A DNA stretch of 64,000 nt. It comes from Pseudomonadota bacterium. GTDB lineage: Bacteria > Pseudomonadota > Alphaproteobacteria > Rhizobiales > Rhizobiaceae. This document shows positions 57,422-64,000 of this stretch, one piece after another (within the stretch, counting starts at the first letter, position 1; each line of letters starts with the position of its first letter). The stretch lies in NCBI GenBank assembly GCA_023399465.1, contig JAEWPB010000008.1:4832-68831 (forward strand), in the 5' to 3' direction. The notes under the pieces were generated by a model. That model saw only the letters and a program-made list of their open reading frames with translations. It was not told where the DNA came from and searched no databases. Both the position numbers and the translations under genes were made by a program.

Positions 57422-58399
57422 ATGGCCATGACCCGTGAAACCATCGTCAATTCGGCCCTGGCCCTCACCCTTCTTGCCATTCCGCTGGTCGCCTCGGCCA
57501 TCGGCGAGCCATTCTACATCACGCTCGCGACCCGCATCGCGGTCCTGGCGCTCGCGGCCGTCGGACTCAACATCGCGCTCGGCCTTGGCGGCCTGGTGTC
57601 GTTCGGCCATGCCGCGTTCTTCGGCCTCGGCGGATATGTCGCCGGCATCATGGCGACCCACGCCTTCAACGCCGAACCGCTGTTCCTCGGGATCGAGGCG
57701 ACGACATCCATGCCCGTCATATGGCTGGTGGCAATCGTCCTCTGCGGCCTCGTGGCATTGCCGATCGGGTTGATCAGCCTGCGCACCACCGGCGTCTACT
57801 TCATCATGATCACCCTCGCCTTCGCGCAGATGATCTACTACTTCGCCGTCTCCTGGCCGACCTATGGCGGCGAGGACGGACTGTCGATCTATACCCGCAA
57901 CAGCTTTCCCGGCATCAATACCGCGCAACCGCTGCCCTATTTCCTGGTCTGCTACACCCTGCTGATGGCTGGCCTGCTGTTGTTCTGGGCATTGCGCGGT
58001 TCGCGTTTCGGCGCCGCTCTCGAGGCCGCGCGGCAGAATGCGACCCGGCTTGCCGCGGTCGGCATTGCACCTTTCAATATCCGGCTGGCCGCCTTCGCCA
58101 TCTCGGCCATGATGACCGGACTTGCGGGCGCGCTGTTTGCCGATCTCAACCGCTTCGTCAGCCCGTCGATGCTCTCCTGGCACATGTCCGGCGAACTGAT
58201 CATCCTGATCATCCTCGGCGGCAAGGCGCGGCTTTTCGGGCCCCTCGCGGGTGCGATGCTCTATGTCTTCTTCGAATACGCGCTTGGCGGCATTACCGAG
58301 CGCTGGCAATTCTTCCTTGGCCTGATCCTGCTCGGCGTCGTGCTGTTTGCACGCGGCGGCCTGTTGGGCCTGCTCGCAGGAAAGGCGCGTCATGGCTGA
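57422..58399 (+). CDS. livM: Branched-chain-type ABC permease LivM, second importer
   Basis: The 325-residue permease has GLNIALGLGGLVSFGHAAFFGLGGYVAG, SLRTTGVYFIMITLAFAQMIYY and LGGKARLFGPLAGAMLYVF, the LivM pattern. ATG 57428 has a better-spaced GAGG site and may be the true start. The 3' end overlaps livG by eight bases. Confidence 0.92.
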   Translation: MAMTRETIVNSALALTLLAIPLVASAIGEPFYITLATRIAVLALAAVGLNIALGLGGLVSFGHAAFFGLGGYVAGIMATHAFNAEPLFLGIEATTSMPVIWLVAIVLCGLVALPIGLISLRTTGVYFIMITLAFAQMIYYFAVSWPTYGGEDGLSIYTRNSFPGINTAQPLPYFLVCYTLLMAGLLLFWALRGSRFGAALEAARQNATRLAAVGIAPFNIRLAAFAISAMMTGLAGALFADLNRFVSPSMLSWHMSGELIILIILGGKARLFGPLAGAMLYVFFEYALGGITERWQFFLGLILLGVVLFARGGLLGLLAGKARHG

Positions 58400-59141
58400 G
58401 CCAATCCTTGAAATCCGCGACCTGCGCAAGACGTTCGGGGCGCTGAAGGCAACCGACAGCGTCAGCCTTACGCTCATGCCCGGCGAGATCCATGCGCTGA
58501 TCGGCCCGAACGGCGCCGGCAAGTCGACGCTGATGCACCAGATCTCCGGATCGCTGACCCCGACCAGCGGCTCGATCCGCTTTCTCGGGCATGACGTCCT
58601 CGGGCTCGACATGGCGGGACGCGCCCGTCTCGGTCTCGGCCGGAGCTTCCAGATCTCCTCGCTCGCGCAGGAATTCTCGGCGCTGCGCAACGTCATGCTG
58701 GCCGTGCAGGCGCGCCAGGGATCGAGCTTCCGGTTCTTCCGCCCGGTCATGGGCGATCGCAGCCTGACCGAACCGGCGATGGCGATGCTGGAACGCGTCG
58801 GTCTTGCCGGACGCGCCAACCTCCCGGCCGCCGAGCTTTCGCACGGCGAACGCCGGCAACTGGAAATCGCCATTGCCCTCGCGCTGGGCTCGAAGGCCTT
58901 CCTCTTCGACGAGCCGATGGCGGGCATGGGACCGGAAGGCTCGAAGAGCCTGACCGGCTTCCTCGACAAATTGCGCCATGAGGCGCCGATCCTGCTGGTC
59001 GAACACGACATGGATGCCGTGTTCGCGCTTGCCGACCGGATCTCCGTTCTCGTCTATGGCCGCATCATCGCCACCGGCACCGTCGACGAGATCCGCAACA
59101 ACCCGGAAGTCCGCCGGGCCTATCTTGGAGACGCCGCGTGA
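58392..59141 (+). CDS. livG: Branched-chain-type ABC ATPase LivG, second importer
   Basis: ATG 58392 (249 residues) lies inside the end of livM. Walker A GPNGAGKST, signature ELSHGERRQLEIAIAL, Walker B FLFDEPMAGMGP and H-loop LVEHDMD identify LivG. The stop overlaps the livF start. Confidence 0.93.
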   Translation: MAEPILEIRDLRKTFGALKATDSVSLTLMPGEIHALIGPNGAGKSTLMHQISGSLTPTSGSIRFLGHDVLGLDMAGRARLGLGRSFQISSLAQEFSALRNVMLAVQARQGSSFRFFRPVMGDRSLTEPAMAMLERVGLAGRANLPAAELSHGERRQLEIAIALALGSKAFLFDEPMAGMGPEGSKSLTGFLDKLRHEAPILLVEHDMDAVFALADRISVLVYGRIIATGTVDEIRNNPEVRRAYLGDAA

Positions 59142-59824
59142 GCCTGCTCGAACTCAAGGGAATCCAGACCTTCTACGGCGCGTCCCAGGCCCTGTTCGGC
59201 GTTGCCCTCGACGTGAGGGAAGGCGAAGTCGTCGCGCTGATGGGGCGCAACGGCATGGGCAAGACGACGACGATCAACTCCATTCTCGGCCTCGCGCGGC
59301 CGCGCGCCGGCACCATCAACTTTGCCGGCCGCCAGATCGCCGGCATGCAACCGCATCGCGTCGCGCGCCTCGGTCTCGGACTGGTGCCGGAGGGTCGACG
59401 TTGCTTCCCCAACCTCACCGTGCTCGAGAACCTTCTCGCCGCCGCACGCGGCAGCGAGTGGACCTTCGACAAGGTGGTGGAACTGTTTCCGCGCCTCGGC
59501 GAGCGGCGCGACCAGTATGCCAACACGCTTTCGGGCGGGGAGCAGCAGATGCTGGCGATCGGTCGCGCCCTGATGACCAATCCGCGGCTTCTGATCCTTG
59601 ACGAAGCGACCGAGGGCCTGGCTCCTGTCATCCGCCACGACATCTGGGCCGCCATCCGAACCTTGAAGGCGCGCGGACAATCGATCCTGGTGGTCGACAA
59701 GACACTGTCGGAGTTGTTGCCGGTGGCGGATCGCTGCTTCGTTCTGGAAAAGGGGCTGACCGTGTTCGAAGGAGCGCCCGACGCGCTGACGCCGGAACTG
59801 CGGGACCGCTACCTCGGCGTATGA
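59138..59824 (+). CDS. livF: Branched-chain-type ABC ATPase LivF, second importer
   Basis: GTG start overlapping livG; 228 residues. Walker A GRNGMGKTT, signature LSGGEQQMLAIGRAL, Walker B LILDEATEGLAP, and the LivF-typical PEGRRCFPNLTVLENL. It completes the importer that follows kynA. A bidirectional hairpin lies directly downstream. Confidence 0.93.
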   Translation: MSLLELKGIQTFYGASQALFGVALDVREGEVVALMGRNGMGKTTTINSILGLARPRAGTINFAGRQIAGMQPHRVARLGLGLVPEGRRCFPNLTVLENLLAAARGSEWTFDKVVELFPRLGERRDQYANTLSGGEQQMLAIGRALMTNPRLLILDEATEGLAPVIRHDIWAAIRTLKARGQSILVVDKTLSELLPVADRCFVLEKGLTVFEGAPDALTPELRDRYLGV

Positions 59825-59827
59825 AAA

Positions 59828-59848
59828 CGGGCGGCCACCGGCCGCCCG
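59828..59848 (-). terminator. Rho-independent terminator of kynU, possibly bidirectional
   Basis: CGGGCGGCC and GGCCGCCCG form a perfect 9-bp stem with a 3-base loop. Read on the minus strand it is followed by TTTTC, so it terminates the kynU operon; on the plus strand it follows livF by three bases and may also stop that transcript. Confidence 0.8.
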
Positions 59849-59868
59849 ACATCACTTCCCGGTCAATT

Positions 59869-61116
59869 TCAGGTCACGGCCGCCTTGACGGAAAAGCGCG
59901 GATCCTTCCACGCACCGGTGCTGAGGATGTCCTCGAGGATTTCGACCGCGCGCCATACATCCATGAAACTGACATAGAGCGGGGTAAGGCCGAACCGAAG
60001 CGTCGCCGGTGCGCGGAAATCGCCGATCACTCCGCGCTCGATCAGCGCCTGCATGATGGCGTAGGCGTTCTCGTGCTCGAACGAGACCTGGCTGCCGCGC
60101 TTCGCCCCGTAGCGCGGACATTCGAGCGTGAGGCCGTGACCCGCGCATTTCGCCTCGACGAGCTCTATGAACAGGTCCGTCAGTGCGATGCTTTTCGCGC
60201 GCACGGCGGCCATGTCGACATCGTTCCAGATGTCGAGCGCCCCCTTGAGCGCACGCATAGACAGGATCGGCTGGGTGCCGCACTGGAAGCGTCGGATACC
60301 GGCGTCCCCCGCGTAACTCTGTTCGAACGCGAAGGGCCGCGCGTGCCCCCACCAGCCGCTGAGCGGCTGCCGTGCCTCGGCCAGATGGCGGTCGGCGACG
60401 TAGATGAAGGCCGGGGCGCCCGGCCCGCCATTGAGGTACTTATAGGTGCAGCCGACGGCGAAATCGGCCTTCGACGCATCGAGTTCGACGGGCAGCGCGC
60501 CGGCCGTGTGGCACAGGTCCCAGACGACAAGCGCACCGACCTCGTGAGCCTTGCGGGTCAGGGCGGCCATGTCGCGCAGTTCGCCGGACTTGTAGTTGAC
60601 ATGGTTGACAAGAACGACGGCGACGCTGTCGTCCAGCAATTCCTCGATACCGGGCGCATCGACGCCTTCGAGGCGCAGAACTGTACCCGGCCGCGTCGAG
60701 GCAACACCTTCCGCGATATAGAGATCGGTCGGGAAGCTGCCGCCCTCGGCAACGATCACGGAGCGGTCGGGCCTGAGCCCCATCGCCGCATGCAGCGCCT
60801 TGTAGATATTGATCGAGGTGGTGTCGCAAACGACCGTCTGGCCGGGTGCGGCACCGATCAGCCGGCCGATCCGGTCGCCGAGTTCGACCGGCATGTCGAA
60901 CCAGCCGTCCTTGTTCCAGGCGCGGATGAGGTCCTGCCCCCATTCGGCGGCTGCCGCTTTCTGCAACTCGCCGAAGGCCGCGGACGAGGCCGCCCCCAGC
61001 GAATTGCCGTCAAGATAGATCAGCCCCTCGGGCAGGCTGAAACGTTCGCGCATCGAACGTAGCGGATCGGCGGCATCCAGCGCTTCGATCGCGGCGATAT
61101 CGGGTATCCCACTCAT
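59869..61116 (-). CDS. kynU: Kynureninase
   Basis: ATG 61116 gives 415 residues, the normal length. It is a PLP enzyme splitting kynurenine to anthranilate and alanine. Visible: LPEGLIYLDGNSLGAA at the N-terminus, CDTTSINIYKAL, VVWDLCHTAGALPVELD (PLP Asp region), VGCTYKYLNGGPGAPAF with the Schiff-base Lys, and GWWGHARPFAFE. It is the last gene of the minus-strand ABC operon, 19 bases after the permease gene, which ties transport to kynurenine use. Confidence 0.95.
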   Translation of the reverse strand: MSGIPDIAAIEALDAADPLRSMRERFSLPEGLIYLDGNSLGAASSAAFGELQKAAAAEWGQDLIRAWNKDGWFDMPVELGDRIGRLIGAAPGQTVVCDTTSINIYKALHAAMGLRPDRSVIVAEGGSFPTDLYIAEGVASTRPGTVLRLEGVDAPGIEELLDDSVAVVLVNHVNYKSGELRDMAALTRKAHEVGALVVWDLCHTAGALPVELDASKADFAVGCTYKYLNGGPGAPAFIYVADRHLAEARQPLSGWWGHARPFAFEQSYAGDAGIRRFQCGTQPILSMRALKGALDIWNDVDMAAVRAKSIALTDLFIELVEAKCAGHGLTLECPRYGAKRGSQVSFEHENAYAIMQALIERGVIGDFRAPATLRFGLTPLYVSFMDVWRAVEILEDILSTGAWKDPRFSVKAAVT

Positions 61117-61135
61117 GATTTCAGGCAGTCCTTTT

Positions 61136-62059
61136 TTATTCGCGAACGGTTTCACGGGCCGGGGCCGGGCCGCGGCCGCGACGCAGGCTCGGCAGGGCAA
61201 GCATGGCGAGCACGAACAGGCCTGTCGCGAGCTTCAGGTCCGGCGGCGGCATGCCTGCCGCAAGGCAGAGCGACACGAGCTGATAGTAGACGATCGCGCC
61301 GACAAAGGGGGCGAGCAGTTGCCGCAGAACCGTCTGCTTGCCGACGATCGCCTCGCCGATCATCAGGGCCGCAAGGCCGTTGATGAGGATACCGAGACCC
61401 ATGTTGACGTCGGCAAAGCCTTGGCTCTGCACCATCAGCGCACCGCTGAGCGCCGAGAAGGCGCTGGCAAGGCCAACCCCGGCGATGGTAGCGGCCCAGA
61501 CATTGATGCCCTGTGCCTCGGCCATGTCGGGATTGGCCCCGACGGCGCGGATGGCCGTGCCCTTTTCGGTGCGGAAGAACATGTTCAGCGCGAGGAAGAC
61601 GAGGACCCCGATCAACCCGGCAACGACGATCTTGCTCACCGGGAATCCTGGCTGCACACCGGGAACCCAGTCGAACACGGAGGGCGTTCCGAAGACCGAT
61701 AGGTTCGACTTGCCCATGATGCGCAGGTTGATGCTGTAGAGCATCGTCATCATCAGGATGCCGGCAAGCAGCGTGTGAATGCGGAACCGCAAGTGGATGA
61801 AGGCGGTGCAGCAGCCCGCGAGGAACCCGGCGACGATCGCAAGCCCGATGGCGGACAGCGGCGAAGCCCCGGCCGCCAGCAGGATCCCGCAGACGCAACC
61901 GCCAAGCGGAAAGGCACCCTCGCTGGTCAGATCCGGAAAATTGAGCGTGCGGAACGGGATCATGATGCCGAGCACCACGAATGCCAGGATCAGGCTCTGC
62001 GCCAGCGTGACAGGAACAAGCGAGATGAAACTCGTGAGAATGGTCTGAAAAATATCCAT
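61136..62059 (-). CDS. ABC importer permease (ABC_sub_bind-type system)
   Basis: The 307-residue protein has eight or so hydrophobic helices in the BPD_transp_2 pattern: PFRTLNFPDLTSEGAFPLGG at the N-terminus, GILMMTMLYSINLRIMGKSNL, VGANPDMAEAQGINV (coupling loop) and MVQSQGFADVNMGLGILING. This permease type pairs with PF04392-type binding proteins, in which the Gram-positive tryptophan transporter TrpXYZ is a known example. It starts five bases after the ATPase gene. Confidence 0.9.
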   Translation of the reverse strand: MDIFQTILTSFISLVPVTLAQSLILAFVVLGIMIPFRTLNFPDLTSEGAFPLGGCVCGILLAAGASPLSAIGLAIVAGFLAGCCTAFIHLRFRIHTLLAGILMMTMLYSINLRIMGKSNLSVFGTPSVFDWVPGVQPGFPVSKIVVAGLIGVLVFLALNMFFRTEKGTAIRAVGANPDMAEAQGINVWAATIAGVGLASAFSALSGALMVQSQGFADVNMGLGILINGLAALMIGEAIVGKQTVLRQLLAPFVGAIVYYQLVSLCLAAGMPPPDLKLATGLFVLAMLALPSLRRGRGPAPARETVRE

Positions 62060-62064
62060 GATGG

Positions 62065-62844
62065 TCAGCTCGCCAGCAGCATGCGATCGGTTTTCACCGC
62101 GAAGTGGCCGATCAGGTCGGCAACCGTGACATTGGCCTTTTCCTCGCCGGAGATTTCCAGCCTGACCTTGCCGGCATCGAGCATGATGACGCTGTCTCCG
62201 AAATCGACGGCATGCTGCATGTTGTGGGTCACCATCAGCGTGGTGAGTTTCAGGGCCTCGACGGTACGCACCGTCGCTTGCATGACGATGTCGGCCGTGC
62301 GCGGATCGAGCGCCGCGGTATGTTCATCGAGAAGCAGCAGTTCCGGCGAGCCGCCGACCGCCATGATCAGCGACAGCGACTGGCGCTGGCCGCCGGACAA
62401 CAGTTCCACGCGGGTATCGAGGCGATTTTCGAGGCCCAGGCCGAGCAGCGCAAGGCGGTCGCGATATTCCGCGAGGCGCTTGGCGTTCAGCCCGCGGCGA
62501 AAGGTGCGCTTCTTGCTGCGCAGTTCGGCCAGCAGCATGTTCTCGGCAACCGTCATGCTGGCGGCAGTGCCGCGCATCGGATCCTGGAAGACGCGTGCGA
62601 GGCGCACGGCGCGCTTGTGCACCGGCATTGCGGTGACGTCGGCACCGTTGATGACGACCTGACCGGAATCGAGGTCGAGCGCGCCGGATATGGCATTGAG
62701 CATGCTGCTCTTGCCGGCGCCATTGGAGCCGATGACGATGCCGAACGTTCCGGTGGCGAGCGACAGGTCGAGACCGTCGAGAGCGGTCTTTTCGTCCGGT
62801 TTTCCCTTGTAGAAGACTTTGCGTGCAGATCTGATTTCGAGCAT
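62065..62844 (-). CDS. ABC importer ATPase (ABC_sub_bind-type system)
   Basis: ATG 62844 is preceded by GGAGGGA, giving 259 residues. Walker A GSNGAGKSS, Q-loop VFQDPMRGTAASMTVAENM, signature LSGGQRQSLSL, Walker B LLLDEHTAALDP and H-loop VTHNMQHA are intact. It energises the permease encoded directly downstream. Confidence 0.93.
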   Translation of the reverse strand: MLEIRSARKVFYKGKPDEKTALDGLDLSLATGTFGIVIGSNGAGKSSMLNAISGALDLDSGQVVINGADVTAMPVHKRAVRLARVFQDPMRGTAASMTVAENMLLAELRSKKRTFRRGLNAKRLAEYRDRLALLGLGLENRLDTRVELLSGGQRQSLSLIMAVGGSPELLLLDEHTAALDPRTADIVMQATVRTVEALKLTTLMVTHNMQHAVDFGDSVIMLDAGKVRLEISGEEKANVTVADLIGHFAVKTDRMLLAS

Positions 62845-62863
62845 CCGTCCCTCCATTGACGGC

Positions 62864-62880
62864 GGCGGCAGGGAGCCGCC
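62864..62880 (-). terminator. Small stem-loop between binding-protein and ATPase genes
   Basis: GGCGGC and GCCGCC pair across five bases in the 58-base gap after the binding-protein gene. It is short, but it repeats the arrangement seen after the two other binding-protein genes. Confidence 0.35.
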
Positions 62881-62902
62881 ACCGGATTTGACGAAGCCTG
62901 TA

Positions 62903-63889
62903 TCAGTCGACGATGCAGCCGCAATCGGCCAGAGATGCCGGGATTTCGACACCGAATGCCGCCATCGCCTTCTTCGAGATCGTCGGAGCGTGGTCTGCGT
63001 AGGCAGGGCGGGACGGTGCGATCGTCTTCGGGTCCGCGCCCTTCAGGATATCGGCAGCGATCTTGCCGGCGTTGATGCCGACCTGCTCGTAGTTTACGGA
63101 GAAGCTTGCCGGAACGACGCCATCGCGGACCGCGCCGTCGTCGGAGTTGACGATCGGAATGCCGGCCTGGCGGGCAGCAGCCGAAACGGCGGCAACGGCC
63201 GGCTGGAGCAGGTTCGATGCCGGCGTGTAGATCACGTCCGCCTTGCCCGCAAATGAGGCAATACGCTGCTGGATGTCATTGACGTTGTCGACGCCAACGG
63301 CGACAACCTCGAAGCCGGCAGCCGGAGCGGCTTCCTTGATCTTCTCGACAAGCGCGACGTCGTTGGCCTCGCCCGGATTGTAAGGAACGCCGAAGCGCTT
63401 GGCATTGGGAAGCAGCTTCTTGGTGAATTCCATCACCGCGGCAATATCCTGCAGGTCGGTCGCGCCGGTCATGCCGTCATCACCGGCTTCCCACGAGGGA
63501 ACGAGCTTGGCGGCGACCGGATCGGTTACGGCCGAAAACACGATGTTGATCCCCGAACCGGCAAGCGCTTTCTTGGCGATCTGCGAAACCGGCGTGGTGA
63601 TGGTGTACACCAGCTTCGGCTGCTCGGCCTGCAGCTTGGCGATCATCTGCGGCACCAGAGATGCGTCGAAATTGGTGTGGCTCTCGGTGTAGACCACGTC
63701 CTTGCCGTCGACGAAACCGTTGTCGGTAAGCGACTTCTTGAAGCCGGCAATCGCCGCATTGAGCTGCGGATGCTCACCGAAATTGGCAACACCGATGCGA
63801 ACCGGATCAGCCGCGGCGCCACTGATGCCGGCAGCAAGAACGCCGGCAAGGACCAGACCCGAAAGCAGGCCGGATTTCAAATTTTTCAT
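62903..63889 (-). CDS. ABC_sub_bind (PF04392) substrate-binding protein, possibly for tryptophan/kynurenine
   Basis: The 328-residue protein starts with a signal peptide (GLVLAGVLAAGISGAAADPVRI) after GGGAGAGA. Segments such as IGVANFGEHPQLNAAIAGFKKSL, ELVYTITTPVSQIAKKAL-like TITTPVSQ, YNPGEANDV and IVNSDDGAVRDGVVPASFSVNYE are typical of PF04392 proteins. Being in one operon with kynureninase, kynurenine or tryptophan is the leading ligand hypothesis. It is the first gene of the operon. Confidence 0.9.
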   Translation of the reverse strand: MKNLKSGLLSGLVLAGVLAAGISGAAADPVRIGVANFGEHPQLNAAIAGFKKSLTDNGFVDGKDVVYTESHTNFDASLVPQMIAKLQAEQPKLVYTITTPVSQIAKKALAGSGINIVFSAVTDPVAAKLVPSWEAGDDGMTGATDLQDIAAVMEFTKKLLPNAKRFGVPYNPGEANDVALVEKIKEAAPAAGFEVVAVGVDNVNDIQQRIASFAGKADVIYTPASNLLQPAVAAVSAAARQAGIPIVNSDDGAVRDGVVPASFSVNYEQVGINAGKIAADILKGADPKTIAPSRPAYADHAPTISKKAMAAFGVEIPASLADCGCIVD

Positions 63890-63946
63890 CTGTTCTCTCC
63901 CAGATTTACTTCTTATGACGCCGCCCCCTAAGCTACGGCACGAGGA

Positions 63947-63975
63947 TCATCACCCAGCCCCAAGTCACTTGTCAA
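63947..63975 (-). promoter_or_regulatory. Candidate promoter of the binding protein-kynU operon
   Basis: On the minus strand TTGACA is followed after 17 bases by TGATGA, 58 bases before the start codon. The -35 is perfect and an AT-rich UP-like stretch (AATATATATAATA) precedes it; the -10 match is poor. Confidence 0.4.
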
Positions 63976-64000
63976 TATTATATATATTTGTTGCTGATCG

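Overview
The window is a chromosome-like stretch of high-GC DNA with tightly packed genes, many of them joined by 1-8 base overlaps. Gene content points to an alphaproteobacterium, most likely of the rhizobial order Hyphomicrobiales: rhizobial-type class III cyclases, a CHASE2 receptor cyclase next to an outer-membrane protein, many ABC importers, Ku, a urease cluster and catabolism of aromatic compounds. No rRNA, tRNA, phage, insertion sequence or CRISPR array was seen. The species cannot be named from this window.

Region 1 (1-20270) is a cell-surface and exopolysaccharide region. It holds a truncated glycosyltransferase, a DUF3095 protein, a nucleotide-sugar dehydrogenase, a class III cyclase translationally coupled to a secreted polysaccharide lyase, a complete peptide-type ABC importer, three overlapping glycosyltransferases, a large MscS channel, a further glycosyltransferase and a polysaccharide deacetylase.

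Region 2 (20299-30973) is the most unusual part. Four genes on the minus strand encode a protein resembling the Pycsar effector PycTM (DUF5706), an ABC-exporter-like protein whose nucleotide-binding motifs are all degenerate, a cyclic-nucleotide-binding protein and a metallo-beta-lactamase-fold hydrolase. Divergent from them are a FecR-TPR-beta-barrel outer-membrane protein and a CHASE2 adenylate cyclase. Together this looks like a sense, synthesise, respond and perhaps degrade circuit for a cyclic nucleotide. The function is inferred.

Region 3 (30987-38791) is an AraC regulator divergent from an operon with a branched-chain-type ABC importer (SBP-LivHMGF), an aldehyde dehydrogenase and a cupin dioxygenase related to 2,4'-dihydroxyacetophenone dioxygenase. 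This is probably uptake and breakdown of an aromatic ketone or aldehyde. A lone Ku gene follows.

Region 4 (39911-50172) combines urease (ureABC-EFGD), a UT-family urea transporter and a complete ECF-type nickel importer in the order nikKMLQO. It covers substrate uptake, metal uptake, apoenzyme and maturation. Two convergent crcB fluoride-channel genes follow, one of them fused to a DUF302 domain.

Region 5 (51516-63889) is tryptophan-kynurenine catabolism: a KynB-like hydrolase, a 2-aminobenzoate-CoA ligase, tryptophan 2,3-dioxygenase, a second SBP-LivHMGF importer, and kynureninase at the end of a minus-strand operon for a third ABC importer. The products fit tryptophan to N-formylkynurenine to kynurenine to anthranilate to anthraniloyl-CoA.
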